Origin: Triticum aestivum
Lineage: Eukaryota; Streptophyta; Magnoliopsida; Poales; Poaceae
NCBI RefSeq assembly: GCF_018294505.1
Contig: NC_057796.1
Coordinates: 270,952,458-271,016,457, forward strand
DNA length: 64,000 bases
Direction of reading: 5' to 3'
Part shown: one piece after another, positions 24,726-35,935 of the stretch
How positions within the stretch are numbered: the stretch's first letter is position 1
Layout of the letters: every line of letters begins with the position of its first letter
Program-made: the position numbers and the translations under genes
The notes under the pieces: model-generated
What the model saw: the letters and a program-made list of their open reading frames with translations, nothing else
What the model was told of the DNA's origin: nothing
The model's database searches: none

Positions 24726-25150
24726 GTGCAACAGCCGATTCAGAATAATCTTCATGCTTCAACTTCATATAATTTTAGCAACATGCAACATATGTATCCC
24801 AACTCCCATGCATTGGCAACCCCACAAATCTATATGCCGATGAACAACATGATGAGTTCGGTTAATCAAGTTGAAACACTCCATGTAGGAACTTTCAATG
24901 GCATGCAACATAGTGTTTCATCATTTTATTCATCGGCAACTAATATTTGCAACATGTTGATCCAAACATGTCGGTGGATAGGGGAATTGGCCATGCTACT
25001 ACTAGTTATTCGGCCAATTACCCTAAAACATCATATGCTACACCTCATACTACTAATTTTTTGGCACCATACGCAACTGTTGATATCCATAATTCAGCTC
25101 CACACCTTCACGGTCATGGCCGAATAAGTGAAACTTCTGCATGAGCACAA
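24726..25150 (+). pseudogene. Degenerate N-terminal gag region
   Basis: Two overlapping frames (24726-25127 and 24947-25144) encode Asn/Met/Gln/His-rich, low-complexity sequence leading into the main gag frame at 25151. The switch of frame near 24950 suggests a one-base lesion in an originally single N-terminal gag region. No domain is recognised. Confidence 0.5.
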
Positions 25151-26722
25151 ATGCCTTCACCTACTACCGTGGCATATCATGTCCCCCCTGCACAATTACA
25201 GAATTTTGGCAACATCTCATTATCGAAAGAATCTAAAAGCATCGGGAGGCAACCATATCCAGACTGGGTAATTGAGAACAAGCTTACATTCTCTTGGCAT
25301 TTGTGCAACTCTATTCGCCAGGAACTAATAGAAGGCGGGAAGCCTCATGATTTTGCTACTGTAAAAGCTAGAGTTGAGCAAATGATGCAGTTGCCCAGTG
25401 TTGTACCATCCAGTGTACCACCTAAACAATTGCAGAGTTTCGGCACCTCATTGCTGAAAGAGTCTCAAAGTATTGGGGGCCAATCGCATGAGGAGTGGAT
25501 GGAAATTGAGATGAGAAGGTTCAAAGCTCGCCAAGCTGAGATGTGGGCTAAAATTAGACAAGAGCGAGAAGCCTTGCAAATTCAAAAAGATAAAAGTATT
25601 GATTCAGGTAACAAAGAAAATTCGGTTATTGAAAAAGCCGAATCAAATAGTATGTGTACCGAATCTATCGAAGAAAAAGAGGATGCCAAGGCATTGGAGA
25701 GTTATTCAAACATGGAACATAGTATTATTCAAGTGATACAACCATCATGCTCTCCCAACGTGTATGAAGAGGTATGTCTACCAACTGATTTACCTATTTT
25801 CAGATTTGGTCACAACTTTATTATTGATGCATCTATTAGGAAAAATCTTATAAGTAATTTTGAAAGACGAATGATGAAGGGTAATTTACTTGTTAGCAAC
25901 AAAATTGTTACAAAGTATATCAGTCAACCTATTGTGCCATTCATAAAGACCGATAGTGACTTATTATTGCAGCCAAAGGCTTCCCCATTGCTTTACTTAA
26001 AACTTATCTCTAAGGGGATAGCTTTGCTTGTTTCACACTTGGCTTGCACTTGGTCTCAATTGAGACACGTGTGTTCTAACTATTTTCGTTTCAGAAATTT
26101 AAAGCCAATGTTAAATTCTTTTGAGAAATCCAATGCTAATATAATATCTTATCCAAAGGCATCGGAGATAAAGTGTAAAACACAATGCATAGCCTAATGG
26201 GGAGATTTCAAATATGTACCATTCGTTTGCTTACCTCCAAATTCGTTCGTACACCAAGATCGGCTAGAAAACAAGAAGTATACCTTCAACTCAAGCATGT
26301 GTGATCAAATATTTGATTTGTTGCTGAAAAATAATTGCATTAGAATTCTTGATCACTGTGTCAAGCCATCCATTCAGGGACAAATGTATTGTAAGTTGCA
26401 TGATTCGTCCAAGCATAATTTCGAGGATTGCAACATGTTTCATCAAATAGTTAAATCGGCCATTGATAAAGGACGATTGAAATTTGTTGAAACACCAAGA
26501 GATGACCAGTCTATTCGGATTGGTCCTAATGGCAAAAACTTTTTGCATCGGCTGCTTCAAGCCGATCCATTTAAAGAGAAAGTAAAAGTTGCAGGTGATG
26601 AAATCAAGCTTTCAAGTAAAGAAGTTGTTCAAGAGCACAATAAAAATATTCTTGAAGGCATGAGTTATATTGAAGTTACAGTGAAGACGCCAAGGACTGG
26701 GGGCAGCAAGCAAATCCTATGA
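25151..26722 (+). pseudogene. Gag-like ORF with one internal stop
   Basis: One frame runs from 25151 to 26722 and is broken only by a TAA at 26195-26197. The first part carries two imperfect copies of a (K/E)ES(K/Q)SIG(R/G)Q motif (near 25225 and 25460) and a helical RRFKARQAEMWAKIRQERE segment. The second has YCKLHDSSKHNFEDC (about 26386-26430), a CxxH...HxxxxC knuckle-like motif found in gag of plant Gypsy (Tat-like) elements, followed by FHQIVKSAIDKGRLKF. Gag packages the element RNA. The stop may be a real lesion. A further basic frame overlaps the end by an ATGA. Confidence 0.7.
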
Positions 26723-27414
26723 TCAATGAAAGCAAACAAAAAGAAAACAAAGACCGAAATAAGCGCAAGGGTAAGAGATCGAAAATAACCTTCGCTGAAT
26801 TATTAGATAAATATCAAAAGAAGAGTGAAGAGAAAAGTGCTTATCGCTCAAGTAGTTCAGAAGCATCAAGATCATCCCCTAGGCGCAAATCCAAGGATCG
26901 ATATTGGCAAGAAGAGAATTTGAATGCAACTTGTTCATATCCTTATTTTGGGCCGCCAATGCTAATGTCATGGATGCCTCCCTATGCTTACGTAAATCCA
27001 TATCCATCATGGGACAAGTATGATACAAGGGCACATTCTCCATATTATTATAAACCATCTCGCCAATATTATGCAGCTCCAAGAAGACCAATGTTCAATG
27101 AGCAGTCATATGTTCAAGACCGTTTCAACAAAAAAGAATCGGTCCGGAGCACAAAGAAGAAAGAGGTGATCAAACAAGTCTATCGAGTTAAAAAAGATGG
27201 TCGCAAGAGTGTCAATTCAGATTTGATCTTAAAGTATAAAGAGCCAATTAAAGTGTTAACATTGGCTACTAAAGGCAATGAGATGAAGCAATCAATTGTC
27301 GAGAATGAAAGTGCCAAATCTCAAGAAAAGAAGTTGAAAGTGCACAAGGTAAAACAAGAATTGTCATTAGTTCAAACAAAATCACAGTTGGGGTGCTCCA
27401 TGGACTTATTTTGA
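26719..27414 (+). CDS. Basic gag C-terminal ORF (231 aa)
   Basis: The start overlaps the stop of the preceding frame (ATGA, 26719-26722), so it is read in the -1 frame relative to gag. The protein is Lys/Arg/Ser-rich at the start (KENKDRNKRKGKRSK, RSSPRRKSKDR), then Tyr/Pro-rich (PYYYKPSRQYYAAPRR), then Lys-rich again. Such sequence is expected of the nucleic-acid-binding gag tail. It could be a frameshifted continuation of gag or a separately expressed frame. No protease motif (DTG/DSG) follows, and the polypurine tract is only 240 bp downstream. Confidence 0.55.
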   Translation: MINESKQKENKDRNKRKGKRSKITFAELLDKYQKKSEEKSAYRSSSSEASRSSPRRKSKDRYWQEENLNATCSYPYFGPPMLMSWMPPYAYVNPYPSWDKYDTRAHSPYYYKPSRQYYAAPRRPMFNEQSYVQDRFNKKESVRSTKKKEVIKQVYRVKKDGRKSVNSDLILKYKEPIKVLTLATKGNEMKQSIVENESAKSQEKKLKVHKVKQELSLVQTKSQLGCSMDLF

Positions 27415-27651
27415 TCCATGGATGCAATATAATTTCTTACATCATGAAAGGGTATTACTAAATCATCATACGTTCAATTAACTTCACTTTTGTTGCTAAT
27501 TTAAATGGCCGATACACAATTATCGTCCTATAAATAAAATGGCCAATATATACTTATAGTCCTAAGCACATACAAATGGCCGATGGAGTGTTGCCATCGT
27601 GCTTAGAACAAACTCCGTGCAAGTTATTTTTCGGCACAAAAGTTTTGCCGA

Positions 27652-27665
27652 AAAACAGGGGGCAT
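27652..27665 (+). other. Polypurine tract of the gag-only element
   Basis: GAAAAACAGGGGGCAT just precedes the right LTR start TGTTGACACC, the usual plus-strand priming site for Gypsy elements. Confidence 0.75.
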
Positions 27666-27666
27666 G

Positions 27667-28688
27667 TGTTGACACCCAATTTTGGCATGGTCAAGAACTT
27701 CAGTAAGATGACATCAAATGGAGAAGTGGTCTACATGAAAGATTTCCATATTATCAACATGAACATCTTCGAATTTTGTGCCATCGCTATCCGATCTCAT
27801 CTCGAGGGCCGAAACTATACTCGAAGTACTCAGATTTTGTATTCAGAGTATTATTCGGCCAATTAAGCCTCCAAGATGGCCTCATATGAAAAATCTTTCT
27901 ACACGAATTGTCTTCGCCTCGTCGAAACGGTTGATTTTGACATAAAATAGTCCCAATCTGAGTTCGTATGCAAAAATTACAGCCATCCGAATACAGCCCT
28001 CACGAGCCAAAAGTGGCGCGCCCCACCAGACACCCTGTCTGATGGGTAGCACGAATAATACCCTGTTTTTCATGAGCGATTTGTCCCTCAATATGACCTC
28101 TGATCAAAAAACGTTCAACATGAAGGTTGTTTGTCTCATCGAAACGGTCAAGATTTCTTTTGGGCTCGTTTCCATCCGAAGTCGTTTAACACCACAAAAA
28201 TTACCCACAAGGTCCAGCCAGTTTAAACCGAACAGTTTTGGAAAGTTCGGACAAAACCAATCCGAATTTGACTAGGTTTTGGACATGAATCCAAGCCTTT
28301 TCCTTGCACGGGAAGTCCAGCCGCCTCTTATATACCTAAGGGGTGACGGCCGATTGAACAACACACAATCGAACAAATCATCTATCACTTTTTATGTTTT
28401 ATCTTTTCTCCTTAACCCTAGTTCTTCTTCTTCCTCGTTCTTCGTTCGTTCTTCTTGTTGCAGGGCGGCGAACCTCGAGGCCCTACGGGCGATCAGGTCG
28501 ACCTAGGGCAGCCCATAGCCACCGCACGCCCTGACGGGGTACCTCCCGGGCACATGGGGTTTCGGGTCTTCAAAAGTGCCCGCCGGATTGCTTGCGTACC
28601 GTGTTTCCGGACGGGTCTCCTTCGACGTGAGCTGCGGTGCATCACCCCCGGCGTCGAGGGTACACAGTGACGTGTTCGTGTGTGAACA
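27667..28688 (+). repeat. 3' LTR of the gag-only element
   Basis: Right LTR of 1022 bp. Relative to the left copy it has an extra ~50-bp piece near 28028-28080 (CACCCTGTCTGATGGGTAGC onward). It ends GTGTGAACA at the TATCT duplication. Confidence 0.88.
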
Positions 28689-28693
28689 TATCT

Positions 28694-29170
28694 CAAGCAT
28701 GTAATTTTGCATCTTGTGCCCAGTCGTATTGAAGTTGCTGATACAATTTTTCTATGAAATTCCATTCACTGGTAGGTGTATCCCATAGTAAAAGTTTTTT
28801 TGCGAATGATCCACAGTAAAAGTGCATACATGCTATTCTACGTATTACTTAGTTATTAGAATCTTATCCTTAAACTTGTATCAACGTCCTTCTCATGACT
28901 TGAAGACGTGAATGGAACCAAGCAAGCTTGCGCGATTAAAGTGATCCACTGTGTTTTTTATAGTAAATAGACTTCATTCCTCATATGATCGTCGAATCGT
29001 TTAGCCCTTGTGCAATGCAAGGTGCTTTATGAGAGGTGCTTCAAGAAATAAATATGTGTTTCTTTTAGCACATGTGCCTATTTGGTAGAGCATAGATGCT
29101 TAATTAGGCACCCCTTTATTTTCTAAGCACCCTCTAAGCATTTAGCATTGTACAAGTACCTTACAAGCAA
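28694..29170. other. Unassigned DNA between two Gypsy elements
   Basis: AT-rich with no convincing gene. The pre-insertion sequence continues from 23529 across the gag-only element. The stretch 29010-29160 (CATGTGCCTATTTGGTAGAGCATAG...) reads like 3' internal sequence leading into the pol tail at 29181. Confidence 0.35.
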
Positions 29171-29180
29171 AAGAGGAGCA

Positions 29181-29461
29181 AAGTTAGGATCAAAGAGTTC
29201 CAAAATGATGAGGACATCCCAACCATGGGCACCACACCACCAATCATCAATGGTCCAATCACAAGAAGCCGCACATTGCAAATACATGATCAAGTGAACG
29301 CTAACTTAAGTATATCATTTGACCTTGAAAACATGGTTGTGCCTTCACCTCCTTTGTTGTTGGTTGAACTCAGGTGCGATATCAAAGGCCAAACACATTT
29401 CAGCCCGTGCAAAACAATGTTTTATGGTGAAGAAACAAAGTTAGGAATTCATGAAGAATGA
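29181..29461 (+). pseudogene. C-terminal tail of a Gypsy pol polyprotein
   Basis: The frame from about 29181 to the stop at 29461 contains RIKEFQNDEDIP and then NGPITRSRTLQIHDQVNANL. A GPITRSRA-type motif is typical of the tail after the integrase of plant chromovirus-like Gypsy polyproteins. Nothing upstream (integrase, reverse transcriptase) is present. It reads in the same direction as, and directly toward, the LTR-like region and gag that follow. Confidence 0.65.
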
Positions 29462-30191
29462 GTTGTCTCCTTAAGAAACATTGTTCCGATTCTGACGAAA
29501 TAATGTTTTGCACGAGTTTGGATATCCCAACTTGCGAAAGGTTTCCAGAACTCGAGTTTTGTGCTGAAGAAAACATTGTTCGACCCAAGTGAACAATATT
29601 TGGTCGGGAACTGCCAACCACCTCCAACGAGAGTTTTCTAGAAGCTACCCCATTAAGTCTTGAAGCCATTTAGTCAAACAAAGATGGTTCACTTTCACAC
29701 CTAAGCTGGTTCCAGAAGCTAGTTCTCTTTCACACCTATCAGGGGGGGTTGCCCCGATTATAAATAGGCTAGTTCTTCCCTTCGTTGGGGACTTTTGTCA
29801 TTTCTATCAAAGACCAAAGACATAGACTCCTCCTGAGATTGGAGAGATCTTGTTATCCTTATTCTCGTGATTCCTTGAGAAATTGCTCCTAATTCGTGCT
29901 CCACGACTAGATCGTGTTGTGTGGGTTAGAGTTCGTGGTTTCCCTTACGGATTGCACCTATCCCGTGCTCCACGACTTGAGCGTGATTGTGTGGGGTAGT
30001 ATTGCGGGTTGTGGATCGGCGAATGTTCGGATTGTAAGGTTCGGTGAGCATCCTCCTCGTGGGGTCATAATCTCTTATTTTCCATTTTTCGGCTGCTTGC
30101 AGCTAGTTATCCCCATCCGTTTATCGATCCTACACTATGAAGATCGGACCTCCCCTTGAACACCCTCTTCTCCGAAGATGATGTCGCATCA
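29462..30191 (+). repeat. Gypsy LTR-like region, start uncertain
   Basis: The sequence ends GATGTCGCATCA at 30191, directly before a tRNA-Met-type primer-binding site, so the right border is an LTR 3' end. A promoter-like TTATAAATAGG (29758) and leader sequence lie inside, as in many Gypsy LTRs. A clear TG start with a preceding polypurine tract could not be placed; it should lie between about 29440 and 29560. Confidence 0.65.
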
Positions 30192-30193
30192 TC

Positions 30194-30210
30194 TGGTATT
30201 CAGAGCAAGG
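30194..30210 (+). other. Primer-binding site, initiator tRNA-Met type
   Basis: TGGTATTCAGAGCAAGG starts two bases after the LTR end. It matches TGGTATCAGAGC, with one inserted T, which is used by chromovirus-type Gypsy and many Copia elements. Confidence 0.8.
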
Positions 30211-30833
30211 TTTACACGGTAGGATCTGTATCCTTTTAGCTAGATCTATCCTTTTTAGTTTGGTTTTTTCCCCGTCCTAGAGTCCAAAGCCAAAAAGCCA
30301 CAAAAAAACCCAAGCCTGTGTTTGCCGAGATCTAGTTGTTTGCTTTCCTCTTTTTGTTTGCACCAAGTTCTATCCAATGTTGTTGCTATTTTCTTTGAGT
30401 CCTGTTGGATCTGTTGTGCTTCAAAAAAAAGAGAGAGAAAGAAAAAGAGTGAAAAAAAGCAAACAAAAAAGAGAGGAAAAAAAGAGCCAAAAAAAGAGAA
30501 GAGAAACTGCTGCGTAGGTGTGCAATCTTTTTCCGTTGGGTGAGGAATTTCAGAAGTTATAGTGGCAAGTGTTGCAGCTCAAACGTGGTGCAAGGATCTA
30601 CAATTTTTTCTTGTTCATTTGGTTTGCATCGATTGGATCTCAGCACTAGCCCTCCCTTTTTACCCCACCCAGATCCACCTAGAAACCGTCAGCTTCCTTC
30701 CTCGACCGTCCACTCCTGATTTGCTACTTCCGCACAGCCGCCAAGGAATCATTAGAATTTGGGTAAGCAAGAAGGTGAGCTGAGTGTTTTCCACATATAT
30801 TTTTCTTTTGTCCACTTGTTTCCAAAAGTTAAC
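30211..30833 (+). other. Gypsy leader between primer-binding site and gag
   Basis: A non-coding leader with an A/G-rich simple tract (30420-30510, repeats of AAAAAGAGAG). No gene. Confidence 0.5.
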
Positions 30834-32195
30834 ATGATAGGATCCAACTCGAGTGTACATGGACATCAACATGTGGAAGATGATCTCCCAAAAACTCGCG
30901 CAACACTTGGTGATATGATTGAGGAGAGTATAGTTGCAGCTATGCGAAGGATGTTCGGTGGTCGTCTTCCTATCGCGGGTAATGGGGATCAACATCAACA
31001 CAGCCCCGCTGCCTCGCTGGCCGCCGACAACCGGCAACATCAAGAACACAACGATCGCCATGTTGGTCGTGGAAGAGCGGGAGGAGCTGCTGCCCACGGC
31101 GCCCCTGCTGTTGGTGCTGAACGGAGGCGTGGCGACTTTGCTGCCCCCTGTGAGGGTGGGCTGCATGGAGGAGAAGCTCGCGGGCGAGGCCATGACCCCC
31201 GCGGGTTTGCTGCTGATCACCGGCGACGAGCAGCACATGATGGTGATGCCATCTTCCTTGAAGATCTCTCCGAGCATGGTGACGAAGATGAAGGCATGGC
31301 GAACTACGAACCCTACTCCCTGCCTCTCCGTGGTGCTGCTTTTGGTCGCAATGGTCATCATTACGATCGTCGTGATCAGGATGATCATGACAACCAAGCG
31401 AGAGTGAAGCTACATGTGCCATCATTCACGGGAAAAGAGGATCCGGATGCATATATTGAGTGGGAAGAGAAGTGTGATCAAATCTTTCGCATCCATAGGT
31501 TTTCTGAAGCCAAGAGAGTTGATCTTGCTGTTATGGAGATCTCTGGTTATTCTCTTACATGGTGGAATCAGCTGCAAGATGATCGATTAATATCGGGCAA
31601 TAATTATATCCGCAGTTGGACTTTGATGAAGCAAGTCATGAGGCGCCATTTTGTTCCATCATACTATGAGAGGCAATTGTACAAGAGATTGCAGGGGCTC
31701 ACTCAAGGTTCCCGCACTGTTGAGGAGTACTATAAAGAGATGGAGGTGCTGCTAATTCGGACAAGAACCAGTGAATGTGATGAGGCGAAGATGGCGAGAT
31801 TTTTACATGGGTTGAATGATGAAATATCAGATTTTGTGGAGATGTTTCCTTATGATACACTACAAGATGTGGTTCATCAAGCTATACGAGTAGAGAAGAA
31901 GAATCTGCGTAATGGTCGTACTCGTGCTTTCCAAGGCCGCACCACCACCCGTTCCTGGCAGCGAACACAACAGCCATATGGTTCTCAGTTTGAGGGTGCA
32001 CCACCTAGACACCCACATACCTCGACGGCTTCCTCACCTGCTATTCGCAATCAAGATAAGAGGTCATCAGCTACAGCAGGAGTATCCTCCACTCCACCTC
32101 CAGAAAAGAGTTCTACACGCAGCACGACATTCAATGCCACAAGTGCAAAGGAAGATGCCATATTTCTTCGGAATGTCCAAGCAAAAAAACTATGA
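30834..32195 (+). pseudogene. Gypsy chromovirus-like gag
   Basis: Open from ATG 30834 to 32195 (about 453 residues). The N-terminal 190 residues are Gly/His/Arg/Ala-rich. The conserved retrotransposon gag domain follows (KLHVPSFTGKEDPDAYIEWE..., SGYSLTWWNQL, VMRRHFVPSYYERQLYKRLQ, LTQGSRTVEEYYKEMEVL, ARFLHGLN). The zinc knuckle (CHKCKGRCHISSEC) is present only in another frame at about 32130-32175, so a frameshift lies between about 32050 and 32125. Gag assembles particles and packages RNA. The type resembles centromeric-retrotransposon/chromovirus gag, but the clade is a judgement by eye. Confidence 0.8.
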
Positions 32196-33150
32196 TCATC
32201 AATGAACGAGGTGAATGGGAGTCTGAAAGTGACCCTGAAAGTGGAAATGATGAAGTGGGAGAGGAGCAAGGTTGGGAAGTAGGAGGAACTATTTTGTCTC
32301 ATGAGGAACTTGATGGAGAAGCGTTGGTTGTATGTCGTTCACTTAACGCCCAAGTTGTGGAGGAGGGAAAGGGGCAGCGGCATAATCTTTTCCACATCCG
32401 TTGCCTTATCAACTCAAAGATATGTCGAGTGATTGTTGATAGTGGCAACTGCAACAATATTGCAAGCACGGACATGGTCGAGAAGCTTCAATTGCAAACA
32501 AAACGTCACCCACACCCATACCGCATGCAATGGTTGAATGATTCTGGCGCAATTAAGGTGATTAGCAGCATGCAAATACCAATTTTAGTTGGGACATATC
32601 AAGATGATGTTGAGTGTGATGTGGTGCCAATGCACGCTTGTCACTTGCTTCTTGGACGACTGTGGTTGCTTGACCGTGATGTGCAAATCAGCGGGCATGC
32701 GAATCGCTTATGTTTTGTCCATAAAGGAGAAAAGTTCACTTGGCTGCCCATGACACCCAAGGAAGTCTATCATGATGAGATGAAAAGAAAAGGAAAGAAA
32801 AAGGGAGAGAGTGATCATACACAACGAGTGAGCCACCAACATAGTAAGGGAGTGTTTTCACAGCCAAAAACTCCATGGCCAAATATGACCAAGCCCCGGA
32901 AAAAATCGGGATTAGTTATGATGGCTAGAAAAAGGGATATGCGGGAATTGAGAGAACCTAATCCTCCATTCCTTGTACGCATGTACAAGGAAACTTTATT
33001 GGCTGCTAACGACTTACCCTCAACTCTTCCTAGTGTGGTATTGGATCTTTTGCAGGGGTATGGGGATGTGCTTCACAAGGAGGTGTCACCCAGATTGCCG
33101 ATGAAGCGAGGCATTGAACACCAGGTTCCGAGCACCCCGCTTCCAAAAAT
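32126..33150 (+). pseudogene. Gypsy zinc knuckle, protease and pre-RT segment, truncated
   Basis: In the frame continuing to 33295 one sees the CCHC knuckle, an acidic linker, then aspartic protease sequence with VDSGNCNNIAS (active-site DSG, about 32435-32470), HPHPYRMQWLNDSG, CDVVPMHACHLLLGR, and the pre-RT part ending MKRGIEHQV (about 33105-33125). Family similarity stops abruptly at about 33130-33150, where a chromovirus would go on into the reverse transcriptase. RT, RNase H, integrase and the 3' LTR are absent, so the element was truncated. Confidence 0.8.
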
Positions 33151-34539
33151 TCCACATATTGAGAGTGCTAAGAGGGGTGAGTTGAGTGACTCCACCAAAT
33201 GTGAGAAAGAATGTCCATTTTTCAAAAATCCACATATCTATTATATAATTAAAACAAGAGTCAAACAAGCCATCACATTGATCCACACAGGTTAAATTAT
33301 CTAGATCGTTAGTTTTAGATATTGACGTCTGAGATTTAAAATATGTGAACGTTACAAATATTGTTACGTTGTACAAAATAGTACAACATGGCACGTACAA
33401 ATAATGGGACATATCAAGTCGGATGTATATACAAATAATAATGGAACATATATCCCCGCAAAAAAATAATAATGGAACATATATGTCTTGTCTTCTGACT
33501 CATGTCTTCCGATCGAATCTATACGAGACAACCGCAAGCAGAGAGTCCGGGTCCAAGTCAACCACGAGCACATGGAAATTACTTTAAAGACTACCATGAA
33601 TACACGACATGCAAAGGGAAAGCAAATACGCCTTTCTATTAATGGGTAAAAGCACCACACATACATGACGCCAACACAGAAACCGAATACGTAACCACAC
33701 CTCACGTGCTCGCCATCCCAAACTGATCATGGTTTTCACACAAGAACACACCAAGAAGTCAACCAAAATAGGGCATCGAACACCCACCAAGAAAATCAAC
33801 GTTCGCCAGTATGCAGCAAGCAATTCGACGCCTGGCGCCACCAAGAATATCAAAATCGGTCGGTATTGCGGCGCAATGACCGGACCAATGCCAACAAGAA
33901 AATTGAAGTCAACAACAATGCCACCAGATGTGAAACTTGAATCCTGACGAAGCCACACAACTGCTTCACATGACATGCAACTCGAGTCCGAGGAAGTCAC
34001 GCCCAACGATTCTCACCTGAATCATCATATTTGGTTATTATTATTAGATAACTCACTTATTCCATATATACACTTCATAGGTTCTTTATCAATAGACAAG
34101 TATTTTTCTGTTACTTTTATAGGCAAAACGCTATGACGTACATGAAGCTGAGTGACTTGTAACAATAGGAGGAAACTAGAACATTCAAGTGGAAGTAATG
34201 ACAGTGGAATTCAGACAATCCTACAACTCATGAGCTTATTGGCTTAGATAATATATTAATGGATGAATAGGTATATTATTTATAATATAATTTTAGTTGT
34301 AATGAAGACTTTTGACTAATTAATCTTTCCAATTGTTATAATAATTATAATGTCCAAATCTACAGATGCCATTGGATTACTCGCACAAATGAAGCATGTG
34401 GAAACAAGAATGACAAGGCAGAACCCACAAGCTTCATCTATATGTGAGATTGAAATTCTAATACCAGTGTAAATGCATGCCTCAAAATTTTAACTAAACC
34501 TCCTCCATTTTAGCACTAACTTTTTGGATTAAATTTTTC
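33151..34539. other. AT-rich low-copy DNA, no supported gene
   Basis: After the truncated Gypsy element the sequence turns AT-rich. Short repeats such as AATAATAATGGAACATATAT occur at about 33435-33485. No frame has recognisable similarity. Part of it may belong to the element that carries the RPA-like pseudogene to the right. Confidence 0.35.
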
Positions 34540-35935
34540 AAGGGTTATAAAATCAGAGTCGTGGGGAAGTTTGCTTATTGTTTGACAGAGGACATAATCG
34601 ACAAACCAAACTGTCCTTATTGTGTGACCACAACAATGGTGCAGAATTTCAATGGTAAGTCCAATAATCTTACAAAGTATTCTATTAATTAGAAAAATTA
34701 AAATAAGAGTTGTAAATCATTGTTGATTAAATATGTTGTGTGTGCCTATAGTCAACAAGTGCCACAAGAATATATACAGAACATGACATACCCGAAAGGA
34801 ACTTCTTGACAGGTATTGAACATTATCGGATTTTTAGCCAGTAATGTAAAAAAACTCTTAATTACTAAATATTTTTAGGTACTCGGCAGAAGTAACTTCA
34901 CCAAAAATGCTCGAGATAGATAGAGTTACTCAATGAACACTAGAAGATCAAATGTTTTACAAGAGAAGAACATTACGAGACCTTACTAGAGGCACGGAAA
35001 CAACGTAAACTGGGTAATGCATATCAGAGTTACAAAAGATGGCATCTTCACTTTTCGGGGATGATGAGTCTCTGGGATCTGCAATGATAACATATCAGTT
35101 ATAATGGTACCATATCTAATTTATTCACATCTCTTAATTTATTCAAAACTAACATTTAGTTTTGGGGTACTTTTAGGACTTTGTATTCAGAGCAATAGAT
35201 ACAAATAGATCAGTTACGAAAAACTATGCAATGGTGGCACATGCCATGTAATGATTGTTACAAACTGACTACCAGGAAACTGCCAAGTAGTAGTATTGCA
35301 AAAGTTGTGGTATATATTCAGAGAGGGTAACACCTCGATAAGCATATTACCAATATGACTAAGTACTAGAAGCTGCACCTTATTTGACAAGAAAGCTGCT
35401 AGATTGCCTAATACACCTGTCTCTAACTTGCTGAACTCACTGAATGGGGATCAGAAGAAGCGCCAAAACAGATTATACAACAATTATGTGGAAGACATAG
35501 CTTTCAATTCAAGCTCAACTGTAGTAATTTGACCTTCCGCACACAAAGGTATGCAGTAAAAGAATAGTTGGATAAAACTGAGGGGGCAAAGGTGCTTTTA
35601 ATTCTTTTCAAAAATTAAGCACTGTGTTTCTAAGTTCCCAACTGATTCATCTTATATATGTTACCTACAATTTGATAGATGATGAAGTGAATGCCTTGCT
35701 AAAAAATGAAACCAAAAATTCAAACATGCCAGATAAAAGGCGATTGGTTTTTTCAACGTACACACTTCTATATTTTTAGAAACGTGTCAATTTTTTAAAA
35801 TGTATACTTATTTTGTAGTCGCGGAATATTTCTGAAACCATAAGGAAGAAGACAAGTGCCCAGCTGGATGAGAAAGTAGGCAAAGCAAAGCCTAGGAGAA
35901 CGATGAAGTTATCCAGAAAATTACTCGATTAGTAG
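34540..35935 (+). pseudogene. Decayed RPA1-like (replication protein A large subunit) gene
   Basis: Several exon-like pieces on the plus strand, in different frames with stops: RVVGKFAYCLTED... with NCPYC (about 34552-34654, ending at GTAAGT); KRRTLRDLTRG (about 34960); NWVMHIRVTKDGIFTFRG (about 35007-35060); QWWHMPCNDCYKLTTRK (35230-35280), which fits the W-x-x-x-C-x-x-C zinc/OB region of the RPA1 C-terminal domain; TLFDKKAARL (about 35378), matching the FxLFDxxA core; then PKQIIQQLCGRHSFQFKL (about 35462) and a Lys-rich tail ending at a stop at 35932. RPA binds single-stranded DNA; RPA-like genes are also carried by plant Helitrons. The similarity is judged by eye and the gene is dead. Confidence 0.5.

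Larger units (their letters stand above)
23535..28688 (+). mobile_element. Complete gag-only Gypsy-type LTR retrotransposon
   Basis: A 5154-bp element flanked by the perfect 5-bp duplication TATCT (23530-23534 and 28689-28693). The LTRs (977 and 1022 bp) begin TGTTGACACCCAATTTTGG and end in GAACA. A primer-binding site follows the left LTR, and a polypurine tract (ACAGGGGGCAT) precedes the right LTR. The internal domain, only about 3.15 kb, encodes gag-like proteins and no protease, reverse transcriptase or integrase, so the element must have depended on another element's enzymes. The LTRs differ noticeably, including a ~50-bp segment found only in the right copy, so insertion is not recent. 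Confidence 0.9.
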
